A stretch of DNA of 33,696 nt from Chloroflexota bacterium (lineage in GTDB: Bacteria > Chloroflexota > Anaerolineae > Anaerolineales > UBA4823), in NCBI GenBank assembly GCA_012798185.1, contig JAAZNS010000475.1, forward strand, positions 1-33,696. Reading direction: 5' to 3'. Below the pieces are notes generated by a model. It saw only the letters and a list, made by a program, of their open reading frames with translations, searched no databases and had not been told where the DNA came from. Shown here in pieces: positions 1 through 6,906 of this stretch (its first letter is position 1; each line of letters begins with the position of its first letter). Made by a program: the position numbers and the translations under genes.

Positions 1-1
1 G

Positions 2-304
2 ACGAAGGACGGCAATTGGCGTCCGGTAATTGCCTTATGGCTGGGTGCACTGCTGACAGCCTTCTTTTGGGAGATGTGGAATTTTTATTCCTACCCCAAA
101 TGGATTTACAATGTGCCAGGGGTGGATTTCTGGCACATATTCGAGATGCCTCTGTTGGGCTATGGTGGTTACCTGCCATTCTCACTGGAACTCTTTGCGC
201 TGTATCATCTGGCAACAGGCTTGTTGGGAGATAAAACGGGAGAGTATGTGAGGCTGGGGAAAAATGACCACAGTGGCGCAGAGATCGCGGAGGCTGAAAT
301 CTGA
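2..304 (+). CDS. Hypothetical membrane protein, C-terminal part (5' end outside window)
   Basis: The frame is open from the first bases of the window and stops at 302-304, so only about 100 C-terminal residues are visible. They start with a hydrophobic stretch (VIALWLGALLTAFFWEMWNF) and continue with an aromatic-rich segment around FWHIFEMPLLGYGGYLPF, then a second membrane-like stretch (LELFALYHLATGLLG) and a short charged tail. The W/Y/F-rich helices point to a multi-pass integral membrane protein. The Trp-Glu and Phe-Glu pairs inside helices recall small carotenoid-cyclase-like membrane families, but I cannot assign it. The internal ATG at 74 is not taken as the start because the frame continues upstream with the same hydrophobic character. 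It converges with metA on the other strand. Confidence 0.6.
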   Translation, partial: TKDGNWRPVIALWLGALLTAFFWEMWNFYSYPKWIYNVPGVDFWHIFEMPLLGYGGYLPFSLELFALYHLATGLLGDKTGEYVRLGKNDHSGAEIAEAEI

Positions 305-348
305 CCACTTTGCACCTACAGCATTCAGCCTATGGCTTACAGATCCTC

Positions 349-1290
349 TCAAATCTCCCCAAAAGTGCCTCCCTCGGGGATCTGCATTAAATCGTACGGC
401 GTGATCTGGTATACATAGTAATTCAGCCAGTTGGAGAAGAGCAGGTTGGCATGGCTGCGCCAGCGCACTACGGGTAGCTGGCTGGGATCATCGGCGGGGT
501 AATAGTTGCGGGGTATTTCGATAGGTAAGCCCTTATTGATATCACGGTCGTATTCGCTCTTTAGAGTGAGGGGATCATATTCGGAATGCCCGGTGACGAA
601 GAAGTGCCGCCGGTCACGCGAGGCAACGATGTATACCCCCGCCTCGTCTGATTCTGCCAAAAGCTCCACCTCCGGCACCTGCAGAATGTCAGCGCGGCGG
701 ATTTCGGTGTGGCGTGAGTGGGGTGCATAGAACACATCATCGAAACCTCGCAGTAATTTCTCGTTTTTAACTACCACACGGTGGGGGAAAACCCCGAACA
801 TTTTCTGCGGCAGGGGATATTTGGGAATGCCGTAATGGTAATAGAGACCAGCCTGCGCCCCCCAGCAAATATAGAATGTGGAGAAGACATGCGTCGTCTG
901 CCAGCGCATTAATTCGGTTAATTCGTTCCAATAATCCACTTCTTCGAAAGGCAGATTTTCTACCGGCGCTCCAGTGATAATCAGACCATCGAATTTTTGC
1001 GAGCAAATTTTAAAGAAGGTCTTATAATGCGCCAGCAAGTGCTCTTGGGGTGTGTTTTTTGAATCATGCGACTCCATGTGCAAGAGAGTAATATCCACCT
1101 GCAGGGCGGTATTGCTGATCAAGCGCAGCAGCTGGGTTTCGGTGGCGATTTTAGTCGGCATCAGGTTAAGGATTGCCAGCTTTAGCGGGCGGATATCCTG
1201 CCGAACGGCGCGCTGCTGTCCCATGATGAAGATGTTCTCCTTTTTCAAAATTTCCAAAGCGGGCAGAGTCTCAGGTATAGTGACAGGCAT
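349..1290 (-). CDS. metA: Homoserine O-acyltransferase (MetA family, predicted acetyl-CoA type)
   Basis: MetA transfers an acyl group from acyl-CoA to the hydroxyl of L-homoserine, the first committed step of methionine synthesis in the cytoplasm. The protein is 313 residues, close to the family norm. The catalytic set sits at the canonical numbers: Cys142 in YICWGAQAGL, His235 and Glu237 in TGHSEYDP. Position 111 is Glu (TGAPVENLPF). In characterised MetA enzymes Glu111 goes with acetyl-CoA use and Gly111 with succinyl-CoA, so by family knowledge this is probably homoserine O-acetyltransferase despite the usual 'succinyltransferase' label. The start is supported by a GGAGG at 1297-1301, six bases before the ATG. 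Its partner metY lies 436 bp upstream on the same strand, with repeat-like sequence between them. Confidence 0.95.
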   Translation of the reverse strand: MPVTIPETLPALEILKKENIFIMGQQRAVRQDIRPLKLAILNLMPTKIATETQLLRLISNTALQVDITLLHMESHDSKNTPQEHLLAHYKTFFKICSQKFDGLIITGAPVENLPFEEVDYWNELTELMRWQTTHVFSTFYICWGAQAGLYYHYGIPKYPLPQKMFGVFPHRVVVKNEKLLRGFDDVFYAPHSRHTEIRRADILQVPEVELLAESDEAGVYIVASRDRRHFFVTGHSEYDPLTLKSEYDRDINKGLPIEIPRNYYPADDPSQLPVVRWRSHANLLFSNWLNYYVYQITPYDLMQIPEGGTFGEI

Positions 1291-1482
1291 AGTAGACCTC
1301 CGTTAAGATAATAAAAGATTATTCACGAATCCACAGCAAGAATGTCTGTGGGATGAGAAGCGGGAAAGCAGAACAACAATTTTTTGTCATAGTTTGCTGC
1401 CTTGCATTATTTAGTGAATTATTATTGCGGGTAATTCCATAGCACTCAATTGATGTTCTTTTCGAAATGAACGCTATTCCAT

Positions 1483-1564
1483 TGTCATTTTGAGCGAAGC
1501 GAAGATGTTCTCTTATAGTCTCATAGATTCTTCGGTCGCCCTGACGGGCTCCCTCAGAATGACA
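1483..1564. repeat. MITE/REP-like intergenic element with inverted ends
   Basis: The element begins TGTCATTTTGAGCGAAGCGA and ends in the near inverted complement TCAGAATGACA, with AGATTCTTCGG-type sequence in the right half. It is the widespread 'gagcgaagcgaagat...' intergenic repeat form. A related half-copy closes the window at 33649-33676. No transposase is linked; it is probably a non-autonomous or REP-type dispersed repeat. Confidence 0.6.
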
Positions 1565-1612
1565 ACACCTTTGGAGCGAGGAATGAGAGAAACGATCATT
1601 CAAACAAGGGTG

Positions 1613-1652
1613 CGATTGCTTCGATGCTGTGACAGGCTCATCGCAATGACAG
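1613..1652. repeat. Second short intergenic repeat, inverted-repeat form
   Basis: GCGATTGCTTCGATGCTGTG at the left is answered by CATCGCAATGACAG at the right, giving GCGATTGC/GCAATGAC-type imperfect inverted ends. It resembles the 'gattgcttcg...cgcaatgaca' repeats often found next to the preceding type. It lies 50 bp from that element, so the metY-metA gap looks like a repeat landing zone. Confidence 0.4.
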
Positions 1653-1726
1653 TTTGAGATTTTCCAGATAATTGGCTTTATATCCGTTAAGGGTATCCTT
1701 TCTCTAACAGATCGTTGGGGTGATTT

Positions 1727-3013
1727 TCAAGAAAGCGCCTGTTCAAGATCCCATAAAATATCTTCGATATCTTCCAGACCGATGCTCAAGCGGATAAAAT
1801 CTGGAGAGACGCCGGCTTCAAGCTGCTGCGCAGGGGTGAGCTGAGCGTGGGTGGTGCTGGCGGGGTGAATTGCGAGGCTTTTTGCATCGCCAATGTTTGC
1901 AAGATGGCTGAAGAGCTGCAGGCGCTCTATGAAACGCCGTCCGACTTCCAGCCCCCCTTTCACGCCGAACCCGAGAACCGCGCCAGCGCCCTTGGGCACA
2001 TATTTCAGCGCAGCCTCATGATCCGGGTGACATACCAACCCCGGGTAGGTAACCCAGGCAACCTTAGGATGTTTCTCCAAAAACTCAGCCACTGCCTGTG
2101 CATTTTGAACGTGCCGTTCCATACGCAGGCTTAGTGTCTCCACACCTTGCAGGAACAACCAGGAATTGAATGGCGACGGGCAGGCTCCAATATCGCGCTG
2201 CACTTGAACGCGCGCTTTGGTGATGAACGCCGCATTTCCTAAACCGGCGTAAACCAGCCCGTGGTAGCTTTCGTCTGGCAGGTTGAAATTCGGGAAGCGC
2301 GGGTTATCCTTCCAGGGAAAGTTGCCGCCATCCACAATGATGCCGCCGATCGATGTGCCGTGCCCCCCAATAAATTTGGTAGTCGAATGCAGCACAATGC
2401 TGGCGCCCCATTCAAACGGACGGCAAAGGTAGGGCGTGGCAAAGGTGTTGTCGATCACCAGCGGGATTTGATAACGGTGTGCAATTTCAGCAACCTCCTC
2501 GAAGGGGAACACGTTAATCCGCGGGTTGCCCAACGTCTCGCCATAGAAAATACGCGTATTGGGCTGAATGGCTTTTTCGAAATTTTTGGGGCGGCGGGGA
2601 TCGACAAAAGTCACCTGAATGCCCAGGCGCGGCAGAGTGTAAGCAAACTGATTGTAGGTGCCGCCATATAAAGTTGAGGCGGTAACGATGTGGTCACCCG
2701 CCTGGCACAGCGCCAGGAAGGTAATGGTTTGGGCGGCATGCCCGGAACTGGTTGCCAGGGCACCGATGCCGCCTTCCAGACTGGCAATCCGCTGCTCGAA
2801 GACATCGCTGGTGGGGTTTTGAATGCGGGTATAGATGTTACCCGGCTCTTCCAACGCAAACAAGCGTGCGGCATGGGCAGTATCTTTGAATACATACGAA
2901 GTGGTTTGATAAATAGGCGTGACCCGGGAGCCAGTAACCGGATCGGGCTGCTGCCCGGCATGCAATTGGCGGGTAGAAAATCCAAGCTGGCGTTCCGAAA
3001 TATTTGTCATCAT
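1727..3013 (-). CDS. metY: O-acetylhomoserine sulfhydrylase / aminocarboxypropyltransferase
   Basis: A PLP enzyme of the Cys/Met metabolism family that replaces the acetyl group of O-acetylhomoserine with sulfide to give homocysteine. At 428 residues it has the length of MetY rather than of the shorter MetB/MetC enzymes. Visible motifs are the substrate/PLP loop SSGHAAQTITFL (89-100), the PLP-Asp region PLVIDNTFATPYLCRPF, and the Schiff-base Lys213 in LHSTTKFIGGHGTSIGG. The start is either of two adjacent ATGs behind AAGGAG; the first is used. The gene is preceded by a long leader with an intrinsic terminator (3039-3089), so transcription is probably attenuated. With an acetyl-type MetA downstream it forms a two-enzyme route from homoserine to homocysteine. 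Confidence 0.95.
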   Translation of the reverse strand: MMTNISERQLGFSTRQLHAGQQPDPVTGSRVTPIYQTTSYVFKDTAHAARLFALEEPGNIYTRIQNPTSDVFEQRIASLEGGIGALATSSGHAAQTITFLALCQAGDHIVTASTLYGGTYNQFAYTLPRLGIQVTFVDPRRPKNFEKAIQPNTRIFYGETLGNPRINVFPFEEVAEIAHRYQIPLVIDNTFATPYLCRPFEWGASIVLHSTTKFIGGHGTSIGGIIVDGGNFPWKDNPRFPNFNLPDESYHGLVYAGLGNAAFITKARVQVQRDIGACPSPFNSWLFLQGVETLSLRMERHVQNAQAVAEFLEKHPKVAWVTYPGLVCHPDHEAALKYVPKGAGAVLGFGVKGGLEVGRRFIERLQLFSHLANIGDAKSLAIHPASTTHAQLTPAQQLEAGVSPDFIRLSIGLEDIEDILWDLEQALS

Positions 3014-3038
3014 TAATCTCCTTGTGTTATTAATAAAA

Positions 3039-3089
3039 AGCGGCGGGCAGCATCTCGCAATTTTGGTTTGCGGGAGGCTGTCCGCCGCT
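3039..3089 (-). terminator. Intrinsic terminator in the metY leader (attenuator candidate)
   Basis: Read on the minus strand, AGCGGCGG-a-CAGC (3089-3077) pairs with GCTG-c-CCGCCGCT (3051-3039). An inner GCAA/TTGC pair extends the hairpin, and a T-rich run TTTTTATT follows. It ends about 25 nt before the metY ATG and just before its AAGGAG. Because a promoter lies upstream at 3229-3256 and no other gene intervenes, it can only control metY. Confidence 0.8.
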
Positions 3090-3090
3090 T

Positions 3091-3179
3091 CAGGGAACTT
3101 GCCCTGTCAGCGCAGACGCATCATGGCGACGTGATGCGTCTGGCGAGGCGGGAAACAATCTCCCGTCGCAGACGCATCA
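3091..3179 (-). promoter_or_regulatory. metY leader: three-copy competing hairpin region
   Basis: On the minus strand the order is TGATGCGTCTG (3179-3169), its exact complement CAGACGCATCA (3142-3132), then TGATGCGTCTG again (3123-3113). The middle copy can pair with either flank: with the first it encloses a CGGGA/TCCCG hairpin (3165-3149); with the last it makes a perfect 11-bp stem with an 8-nt loop. A third small hairpin (CAGGG/CCCTG, 3106-3091) precedes the terminator. In addition CGGGAG (3165-3160) is complementary to CTCCCG (3076-3071) inside the terminator hairpin, so a long-range alternative fold is possible. It could be a riboswitch-like leader, a protein operator, or a dispersed palindromic repeat; I recognise no known SAM-riboswitch core. 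Confidence 0.5.
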
Positions 3180-3228
3180 TCATGGCCATAGAGAAAGAAT
3201 AGGGGCTCATACGCTATCGTTGCTGTAT

Positions 3229-3256
3229 ATTTTACGGAAGTGAATGAAAAAGTCAA
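3229..3256 (-). promoter_or_regulatory. Predicted metY promoter
   Basis: The minus strand shows a -35 TTGACT (3256-3251) and a -10 TAAAAT (3234-3229) separated by 16 nt. Transcription would begin near 3222 and give a leader of about 210 nt that contains the competing hairpins and the terminator. A CCCAAATTTTGGG palindrome (3281-3293) lies 25 bp upstream of the -35. Confidence 0.55.
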
Positions 3257-3344
3257 TTGGAATAAATGACAAAAATATTACCCAAATTTTGGGCAGGTTG
3301 ATAAGAGCTCGTCGAATATGGATTATTATTTTAATTTGGTTCAA

Positions 3345-3372
3345 TTAACATTCAGTATTTTCTCGATATAAT
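3345..3372 (+). promoter_or_regulatory. Predicted nitrilase promoter
   Basis: TTAACA (3345-3350), a 16-nt spacer and TATAAT (3367-3372) lie about 58 bp before the nitrilase ATG. The AT-rich leader that follows has no clear Shine-Dalgarno sequence. Together with the metY leader this accounts for the 417-bp gap 3014-3430. Confidence 0.5.
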
Positions 3373-3430
3373 TAGTATTTCCAAAACTTGTAATTTCTCC
3401 GAATTTATAGATTTCTAAAAGTAAAAAACC

Positions 3431-4405
3431 ATGAAACCAAATGAAGATTTCCTCAAAATAAAAGTTGCCGTAGTGCAGGCTGCACCGATTCTCTTTGATC
3501 GTGAAGCGAGCGTCGAAAAAGCCTGCCGCCTGACCCGTGAAGCCGCAGGGCAAGGAGCTAAGCTGGTCCTGTTCCCCGAGGCGTTTATCCCCGCTTACCC
3601 GCGCGGGCTTAGCTTTGGCGCAGTGGTGGGCAGTCGCAGTGCAGAAGGACGGCGTACCTGGCAAACTTATTGGGCGAACGCGGTGGATATTCCCAGCCCG
3701 GCTACAGAAGCATTGGCAGAAGCAGCTCAGCAAGCCAATGTGTACCTGGCGATCGGCGTCATCGAACGCGATAGCCAATTCAGCGGCGGCACACTCTATT
3801 GCACCTTACTTTACTTCAGCCCCGAAGGGAAGCTGATCGGCAAACACCGCAAACTCAAACCGACCGCCTCCGAGCGGCTCATTTGGGGCGAAGGTGACGG
3901 CAGCACCCTCACCGTGCTGGATACCAGGATCGGCAAGATCGGCGGGTTGATCTGCTGGGAAAATTACATGCCTCTGGCGCGCATGGCGCTGTACGGCAAA
4001 GGCGTCGAAATCTATCTGGCGCCCACCGCCGATTCACGGGATAGCTGGCAGGCTACCATGCAGCATATCGCCCTGGAGGGGCGCTGCTTCGTGTTGGGCT
4101 GCAACCAGTATGTCACCAAATCCATGTATCCGCCCGACCTGGATGGCATCGAAGAGCTGGCAAGCCTGCCCGAGGAAATGTGCCGCGGCGGCAGCGTCAT
4201 CGTCTCTCCGATGGGCAGGGTGCTGGCGGGTCCGCTCTTTGGCGAGGAAGGCATGTTATTTGCTGAGCTGGATATGGCAGAACTCGCCCAAAGCAAATAC
4301 GATTTCGATGTCGCTGGTCACTACGCCCGACCCGACGTATTTCAACTGATTATCAATGACAAGCCATTGCCGCCGGTAAATTACCGGGCGAGGGACAAGA
4401 AATAA
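3431..4405 (+). CDS. Carbon-nitrogen hydrolase, nitrilase type
   Basis: A cytoplasmic enzyme predicted to hydrolyse organic nitriles to the carboxylic acid and ammonia. The catalytic triad of the superfamily is complete: Glu50 in LFPEAFIPAYPRG, Lys141 in GKHRKLKPT, Cys175 in GGLICWENYMPL. FIPAYPRG after the Glu, and the CWEN(Y) motif after the Cys, are typical of true nitrilases rather than amidases or N-carbamoyl hydrolases. At 324 residues it has normal length. The true substrate (aliphatic, aromatic or arylaceto-nitrile, or cyanide) cannot be read from the sequence. It appears monocistronic, with its own promoter and no aldoxime dehydratase or transporter nearby. The first MKPNEDFLKIKVAVVQAAP start is kept because the beta-strand KVAVVQAAP begins at residue 11. 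Confidence 0.93.
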   Translation: MKPNEDFLKIKVAVVQAAPILFDREASVEKACRLTREAAGQGAKLVLFPEAFIPAYPRGLSFGAVVGSRSAEGRRTWQTYWANAVDIPSPATEALAEAAQQANVYLAIGVIERDSQFSGGTLYCTLLYFSPEGKLIGKHRKLKPTASERLIWGEGDGSTLTVLDTRIGKIGGLICWENYMPLARMALYGKGVEIYLAPTADSRDSWQATMQHIALEGRCFVLGCNQYVTKSMYPPDLDGIEELASLPEEMCRGGSVIVSPMGRVLAGPLFGEEGMLFAELDMAELAQSKYDFDVAGHYARPDVFQLIINDKPLPPVNYRARDKK

Positions 4406-4718
4406 AAGACGTGATAGGTAATCAGGTATTAGTCAATCAGGTAATTAGGAAATTAGGGAATTTATTTTAAATCATAGATTATATGGGGAATGATAGCGAC
4501 GCCATTCGCCTCGAGATACGAGGCGAATGGCGTCGCTCAATTGGGCTAGTGGGTTTTCCGATTTGAGTGATGGTTTCAACAAAGGAAAAAATCACTGTTT
4601 ATGATTGATGTATAATTTAAGTATTGGGAGATATGGTTTAACGAAAATAGGTTTGAAAGCCTGCTGTTTTACAGTACAGTGAAAGTCTGTGATTTTTATA
4701 ATGATGTAATAAATTTCA
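4406..4718. other. Intergenic region after nitrilase: degenerate short repeats, palindrome, nuclease promoter
   Basis: Just after the nitrilase stop there are imperfect copies of AATCAGGTA/AATTAGG (about 4418-4460), a filler-like pattern. A perfect long palindrome follows (4495-4537). A TATAAT at 4697-4702 sits 17 bp before the nuclease ATG and could serve as its -10; the message would then start about 10 nt before the ATG with no Shine-Dalgarno sequence. No gene is visible. Confidence 0.5.
4495..4537. repeat. Perfect 19-bp palindrome with 5-nt loop
   Basis: Left arm AGCGACGCCATTCGCCTCG (4495-4513), loop AGATA, right arm CGAGGCGAATGGCGTCGCT (4519-4537), without a mismatch. Neither side is followed by a T run, so it is not a standard intrinsic terminator. 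It stands out from its AT-rich surroundings, as expected of a dispersed REP/palindromic element or an attachment-type site. Confidence 0.75.
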
Positions 4719-6005
4719 ATGGACTACAAGATAAGAGACGGGATTGAAGTTGAAGATATGGTTGAAAACATCTGCACAAAGATGTTTTTCTCAGACTTCG
4801 TTGTGCGTAATCCGATGTATATGAAAATTGATGGGACACAAAAGGAAGCAGCGGATTTGCTTGTACCATTTAAAAACCACCTTTTAGTATTTCAGGTAAA
4901 GTCAAAGATTGAATACAAAAAAGCTAGCGAAAAATCGGAAATAGATTTTGGAAGAATCGCAAAAGTAACCAATAGTGCAATTAAACAGTTAAAAACAATA
5001 AAGAGAGCAATAGAAAATAATTGGTTGAAAGAATTAACGACTGTGAAAGGTTACAAAATTTCTTTTGTACCGAAAGACTATACTCAAATTATTGGGATTG
5101 TAGTTGTTGATTTAATCGGAGAAGAGAAATTTTCGTGGGATGAGCGTACAGGATTTGTCGGAAATTATCTATTTAGACATAATATGCCGATCCATATTTT
5201 TACGCGTGACGAGTTTGAAGCATTATCAACTGAACTCGATACACTCCCTGACCTTGTTACTTTCTTAGATATTCGGCAACTATTTATAGAGCGTAGGTTA
5301 TTTCTCTTACCAGTACCTATTTTAGATTTTTTGGTATTCTATAAAACTAAACCGGATGAAGTAGACCGGATATTAGAAAACAGAACCAATTTAATTCTGG
5401 AAGAAGGAATGTGGGAAACTTATCTTGACAAATTCGCGTCAGTAATAAGACGCAGGAATGAATTAAATAAGCCAAGATATCTTATTGACGCAATAATCGA
5501 TTATCTACATACATCTGTAGGATATACCGACTTTGATCATGTCGCAAAAGAACTAGGAATAACAGGACAAGGATCAATTGAAGGTTACCTGACATCCGCA
5601 AGAGAACTCGCTAGTCTATCCAGATTGGAGAGAAGAATCCTTGGCGAAAGATTGTTGCGATGTATGAAGAATGCTGAAACACAGGAACAGTCTTATTCAT
5701 TAGTAATGAACGAGAATGATGCAAGTGCATTCTTAGTTCTTTCCATGTCGGGTGATCGATCAAAACGCCAGTCAACACTCTATCTTTTATGTGCAATGGC
5801 CTATTGTTACTTAAATTTGAATCAAATTATTGGAATATCCACAGAATCTTTAAATGTCTCTTTTAGATCATATGATGTCTTTGGGTTAAAAGAAACAAAA
5901 ATTTTAAATCATGATGAATTAGCTGAGCAAGCAAAGAGTTTTTTTAGTAAACCTTATACACCTGAAGTTACCGAATATCAAGGCAGAATAGATCAAATTG
6001 ACTAA
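4719..6005 (+). CDS. Putative PD-(D/E)XK-type nuclease, orphan
   Basis: A 428-residue protein I cannot name. Its N-terminus has a restriction-endonuclease-like pattern: helix with Glu12/Glu16, then KEAADLLVPFKNHLLVFQVKSK, where Asp46 and the Gln59-x-Lys61 fit the Mrr/NERD-like D...(E/Q)xK metal site. The rest (about 120-428) looks helical and has no motif I recognise; it may be a DNA- or target-recognition part. The gene is clearly AT-richer than its neighbours and sits alone between a palindrome and toxin-antitoxin debris, which suggests horizontal acquisition and a defence or mobile-element role. That role is inference. There is no methyltransferase beside it. A TATAAT at 4697-4702 may be its promoter. 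Confidence 0.6.
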   Translation: MDYKIRDGIEVEDMVENICTKMFFSDFVVRNPMYMKIDGTQKEAADLLVPFKNHLLVFQVKSKIEYKKASEKSEIDFGRIAKVTNSAIKQLKTIKRAIENNWLKELTTVKGYKISFVPKDYTQIIGIVVVDLIGEEKFSWDERTGFVGNYLFRHNMPIHIFTRDEFEALSTELDTLPDLVTFLDIRQLFIERRLFLLPVPILDFLVFYKTKPDEVDRILENRTNLILEEGMWETYLDKFASVIRRRNELNKPRYLIDAIIDYLHTSVGYTDFDHVAKELGITGQGSIEGYLTSARELASLSRLERRILGERLLRCMKNAETQEQSYSLVMNENDASAFLVLSMSGDRSKRQSTLYLLCAMAYCYLNLNQIIGISTESLNVSFRSYDVFGLKETKILNHDELAEQAKSFFSKPYTPEVTEYQGRIDQID

Positions 6006-6011
6006 TACCAC

Positions 6012-6043
6012 TTGCATCGGAAGAGGCTTTCTCCGAGATGCAA
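6012..6043 (+). terminator. Hairpin after the nuclease gene, weak terminator candidate
   Basis: TTGCATCGGA (6012-6021) pairs with TCCG-ag-ATGCAA (6032-6043) seven bases after the nuclease stop. There is a two-base bulge and no T run, so termination efficiency is uncertain. The following 180 bp up to 6223 show nothing I can identify. Confidence 0.35.
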
Positions 6044-6223
6044 AGCGGCTAGTCATGAGCCAACTAAGTTTGGGTTGGATGACGTCCCAAGTCAAAACTG
6101 ACGGTTGATGATGAAATCCTTCGGTGGCAAACCATCAAGCATAAAAACATTTTTTAGATTTTCACCATTCCTATCTCTACACATAAAAGTAAAATAGCCT
6201 TTTACTCAAAGGCTTAAACCGAG

Positions 6224-6417
6224 ATGAAATCAAATTGGTCAGAGTATGAACAAGGAAAAGCAACAGGGAAAAAGAAAACGGAAGATGGGGTATTATCCAT
6301 GATGATGAATTGAATAAAAAAGCGCGAATTACTTTGGAGAAAGATGGCCAAGCTGTTTCTTTTTCAATAACTTGTGGTATCTATGGATGGATATTTCTCA
6401 CATGTTTTTTCTTAGCC
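6224..6417 (+). pseudogene. Degenerate small conserved-protein gene (frameshifted)
   Basis: An ATG at 6224 opens MKSNWSEYEQGKATGKKK and then hits a stop at about 6311. The +2 frame carries the continuation WGIIHDDELNKKARITLEK followed by SFSITCGIYGWIFLTCFF, with a stop at 6415-6417. The segment 'SITCGIYGW(M)xxTxFF' recalls small conserved hypothetical proteins of Chloroflexota and cyanobacteria that I cannot name. A single frameshift near 6285 would join both parts. The usual C-terminal continuation after the FF is missing; PIN-domain sequence begins immediately instead. I read it as a broken gene truncated at its 3' end. Confidence 0.45.
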
Positions 6418-6613
6418 TAGACAGATGTTGAAATATATTAAATTATGTGGTATCAAGCCCCCCGACGCACTTCATATCGCTTTGGCGGAATCGGGAAATG
6501 CCGATTATTTCTGCACCTGTGACGATAAATTATTACGAAATGCAAAGAAGGTCAAAGACTTGGCGGTGAAAGTGGTGAATCCTGTCGATTTGGTTCAGGA
6601 GATTGAAAAATGA
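6416..6613 (+). pseudogene. PIN-domain (VapC-like) toxin, C-terminal remnant
   Basis: The visible 62 residues from ATG 6425 (LCGIKPPDALHIALAESGNADYFCTCDDKLL...) match the second half of a PIN ribonuclease: Asp in PPDALHIA and the Asp pair in TCDDKLL are the third and fourth acidic positions. The first half, with the opening catalytic Asp and the Glu, is absent and the frame is closed just upstream by TAG at 6413. The remnant joins directly to the tail of the preceding broken gene, so an internal deletion probably removed both ends. It should be catalytically dead. It still overlaps the next gene by 4 nt (ATGA), as in an intact toxin-antitoxin pair. Confidence 0.7.
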
Positions 6614-6822
6614 TTACAGACGTAAGACCTTTAATCGAAGTCAATCAGCAAGCAATCAGCCTTCTCTACAAAGAATTAGGTGTGGTCGACGCTGTGCGTT
6701 TTCTTAAGCAATTTACTCAAGGTTTCGGAAATTACACTCAAGAACGGGAAGTTATCTTTGCTGATAAATCCCTAGATGATATCGTGGATGAAATTAAAAA
6801 GCGGAGAAAAACGGAACAGTAA
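6610..6822 (+). CDS. Small protein, probable antitoxin partner of the PIN remnant
   Basis: A 70-residue protein with a conserved-looking core (VRPLIEVNQQAISLLYKELG, then FLKQFTQGFGNYTQERE) and a C-terminal helix rich in Asp/Glu/Lys (LDDIVDEIKKRRKTEQ). Its ATG overlaps the PIN stop in ATGA, the usual translational coupling of a two-gene toxin-antitoxin module, here in the order toxin then antitoxin. I do not recognise a named DNA-binding fold. With the toxin truncated it is an orphan antitoxin candidate. The terminator at 6857-6886 closes the unit. Confidence 0.6.
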   Translation: MITDVRPLIEVNQQAISLLYKELGVVDAVRFLKQFTQGFGNYTQEREVIFADKSLDDIVDEIKKRRKTEQ

Positions 6823-6856
6823 GAAAATATTGATCGCCGTCGATTTTGAATAACAA

Positions 6857-6886
6857 AAAAGCTGCCCAAAATTTGGGCAGCTTTTG
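6857..6886. terminator. Bidirectional intrinsic terminator
   Basis: GCTGCCC (6861-6867) and GGGCAGC (6875-6881) form the stem around AAAATTT. An A run precedes it and a T run follows, so it works for the + strand antitoxin gene and, in reverse, for gdhA. Confidence 0.85.
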
Positions 6887-6906
6887 TTTTTACGAACTAT
6901 TAGCGA

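Larger units (their letters stand above)
1291..1726. other. Intergenic region between metY and metA, repeat-bearing
   Basis: This 436-bp stretch has no convincing gene. It holds the metA RBS and two repeat-like elements (annotated separately at 1483-1564 and 1613-1652). The one longer open frame across it (about 94 codons on the minus strand) runs through the repeats and has no recognisable protein character, so it is left out. Confidence 0.7.

Noticed and set aside
1319..1603. Minus-strand frame of 94 codons in the metY-metA gap
   Set aside because: It is read through dispersed repeat sequence and looks non-protein (low-complexity mixture, no RBS).
3341..3778. Minus-strand frame of 145 codons overlapping the nitrilase start
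   Set aside because: It is opposite the nitrilase coding sequence and covers its promoter; no motif or RBS.
4411..4460. AATCAGGTA/AATTAGG repeats as a possible CRISPR or iteron array
   Set aside because: The units are too short, irregular and few, with no spacers of constant length and no replication or cas gene nearby.
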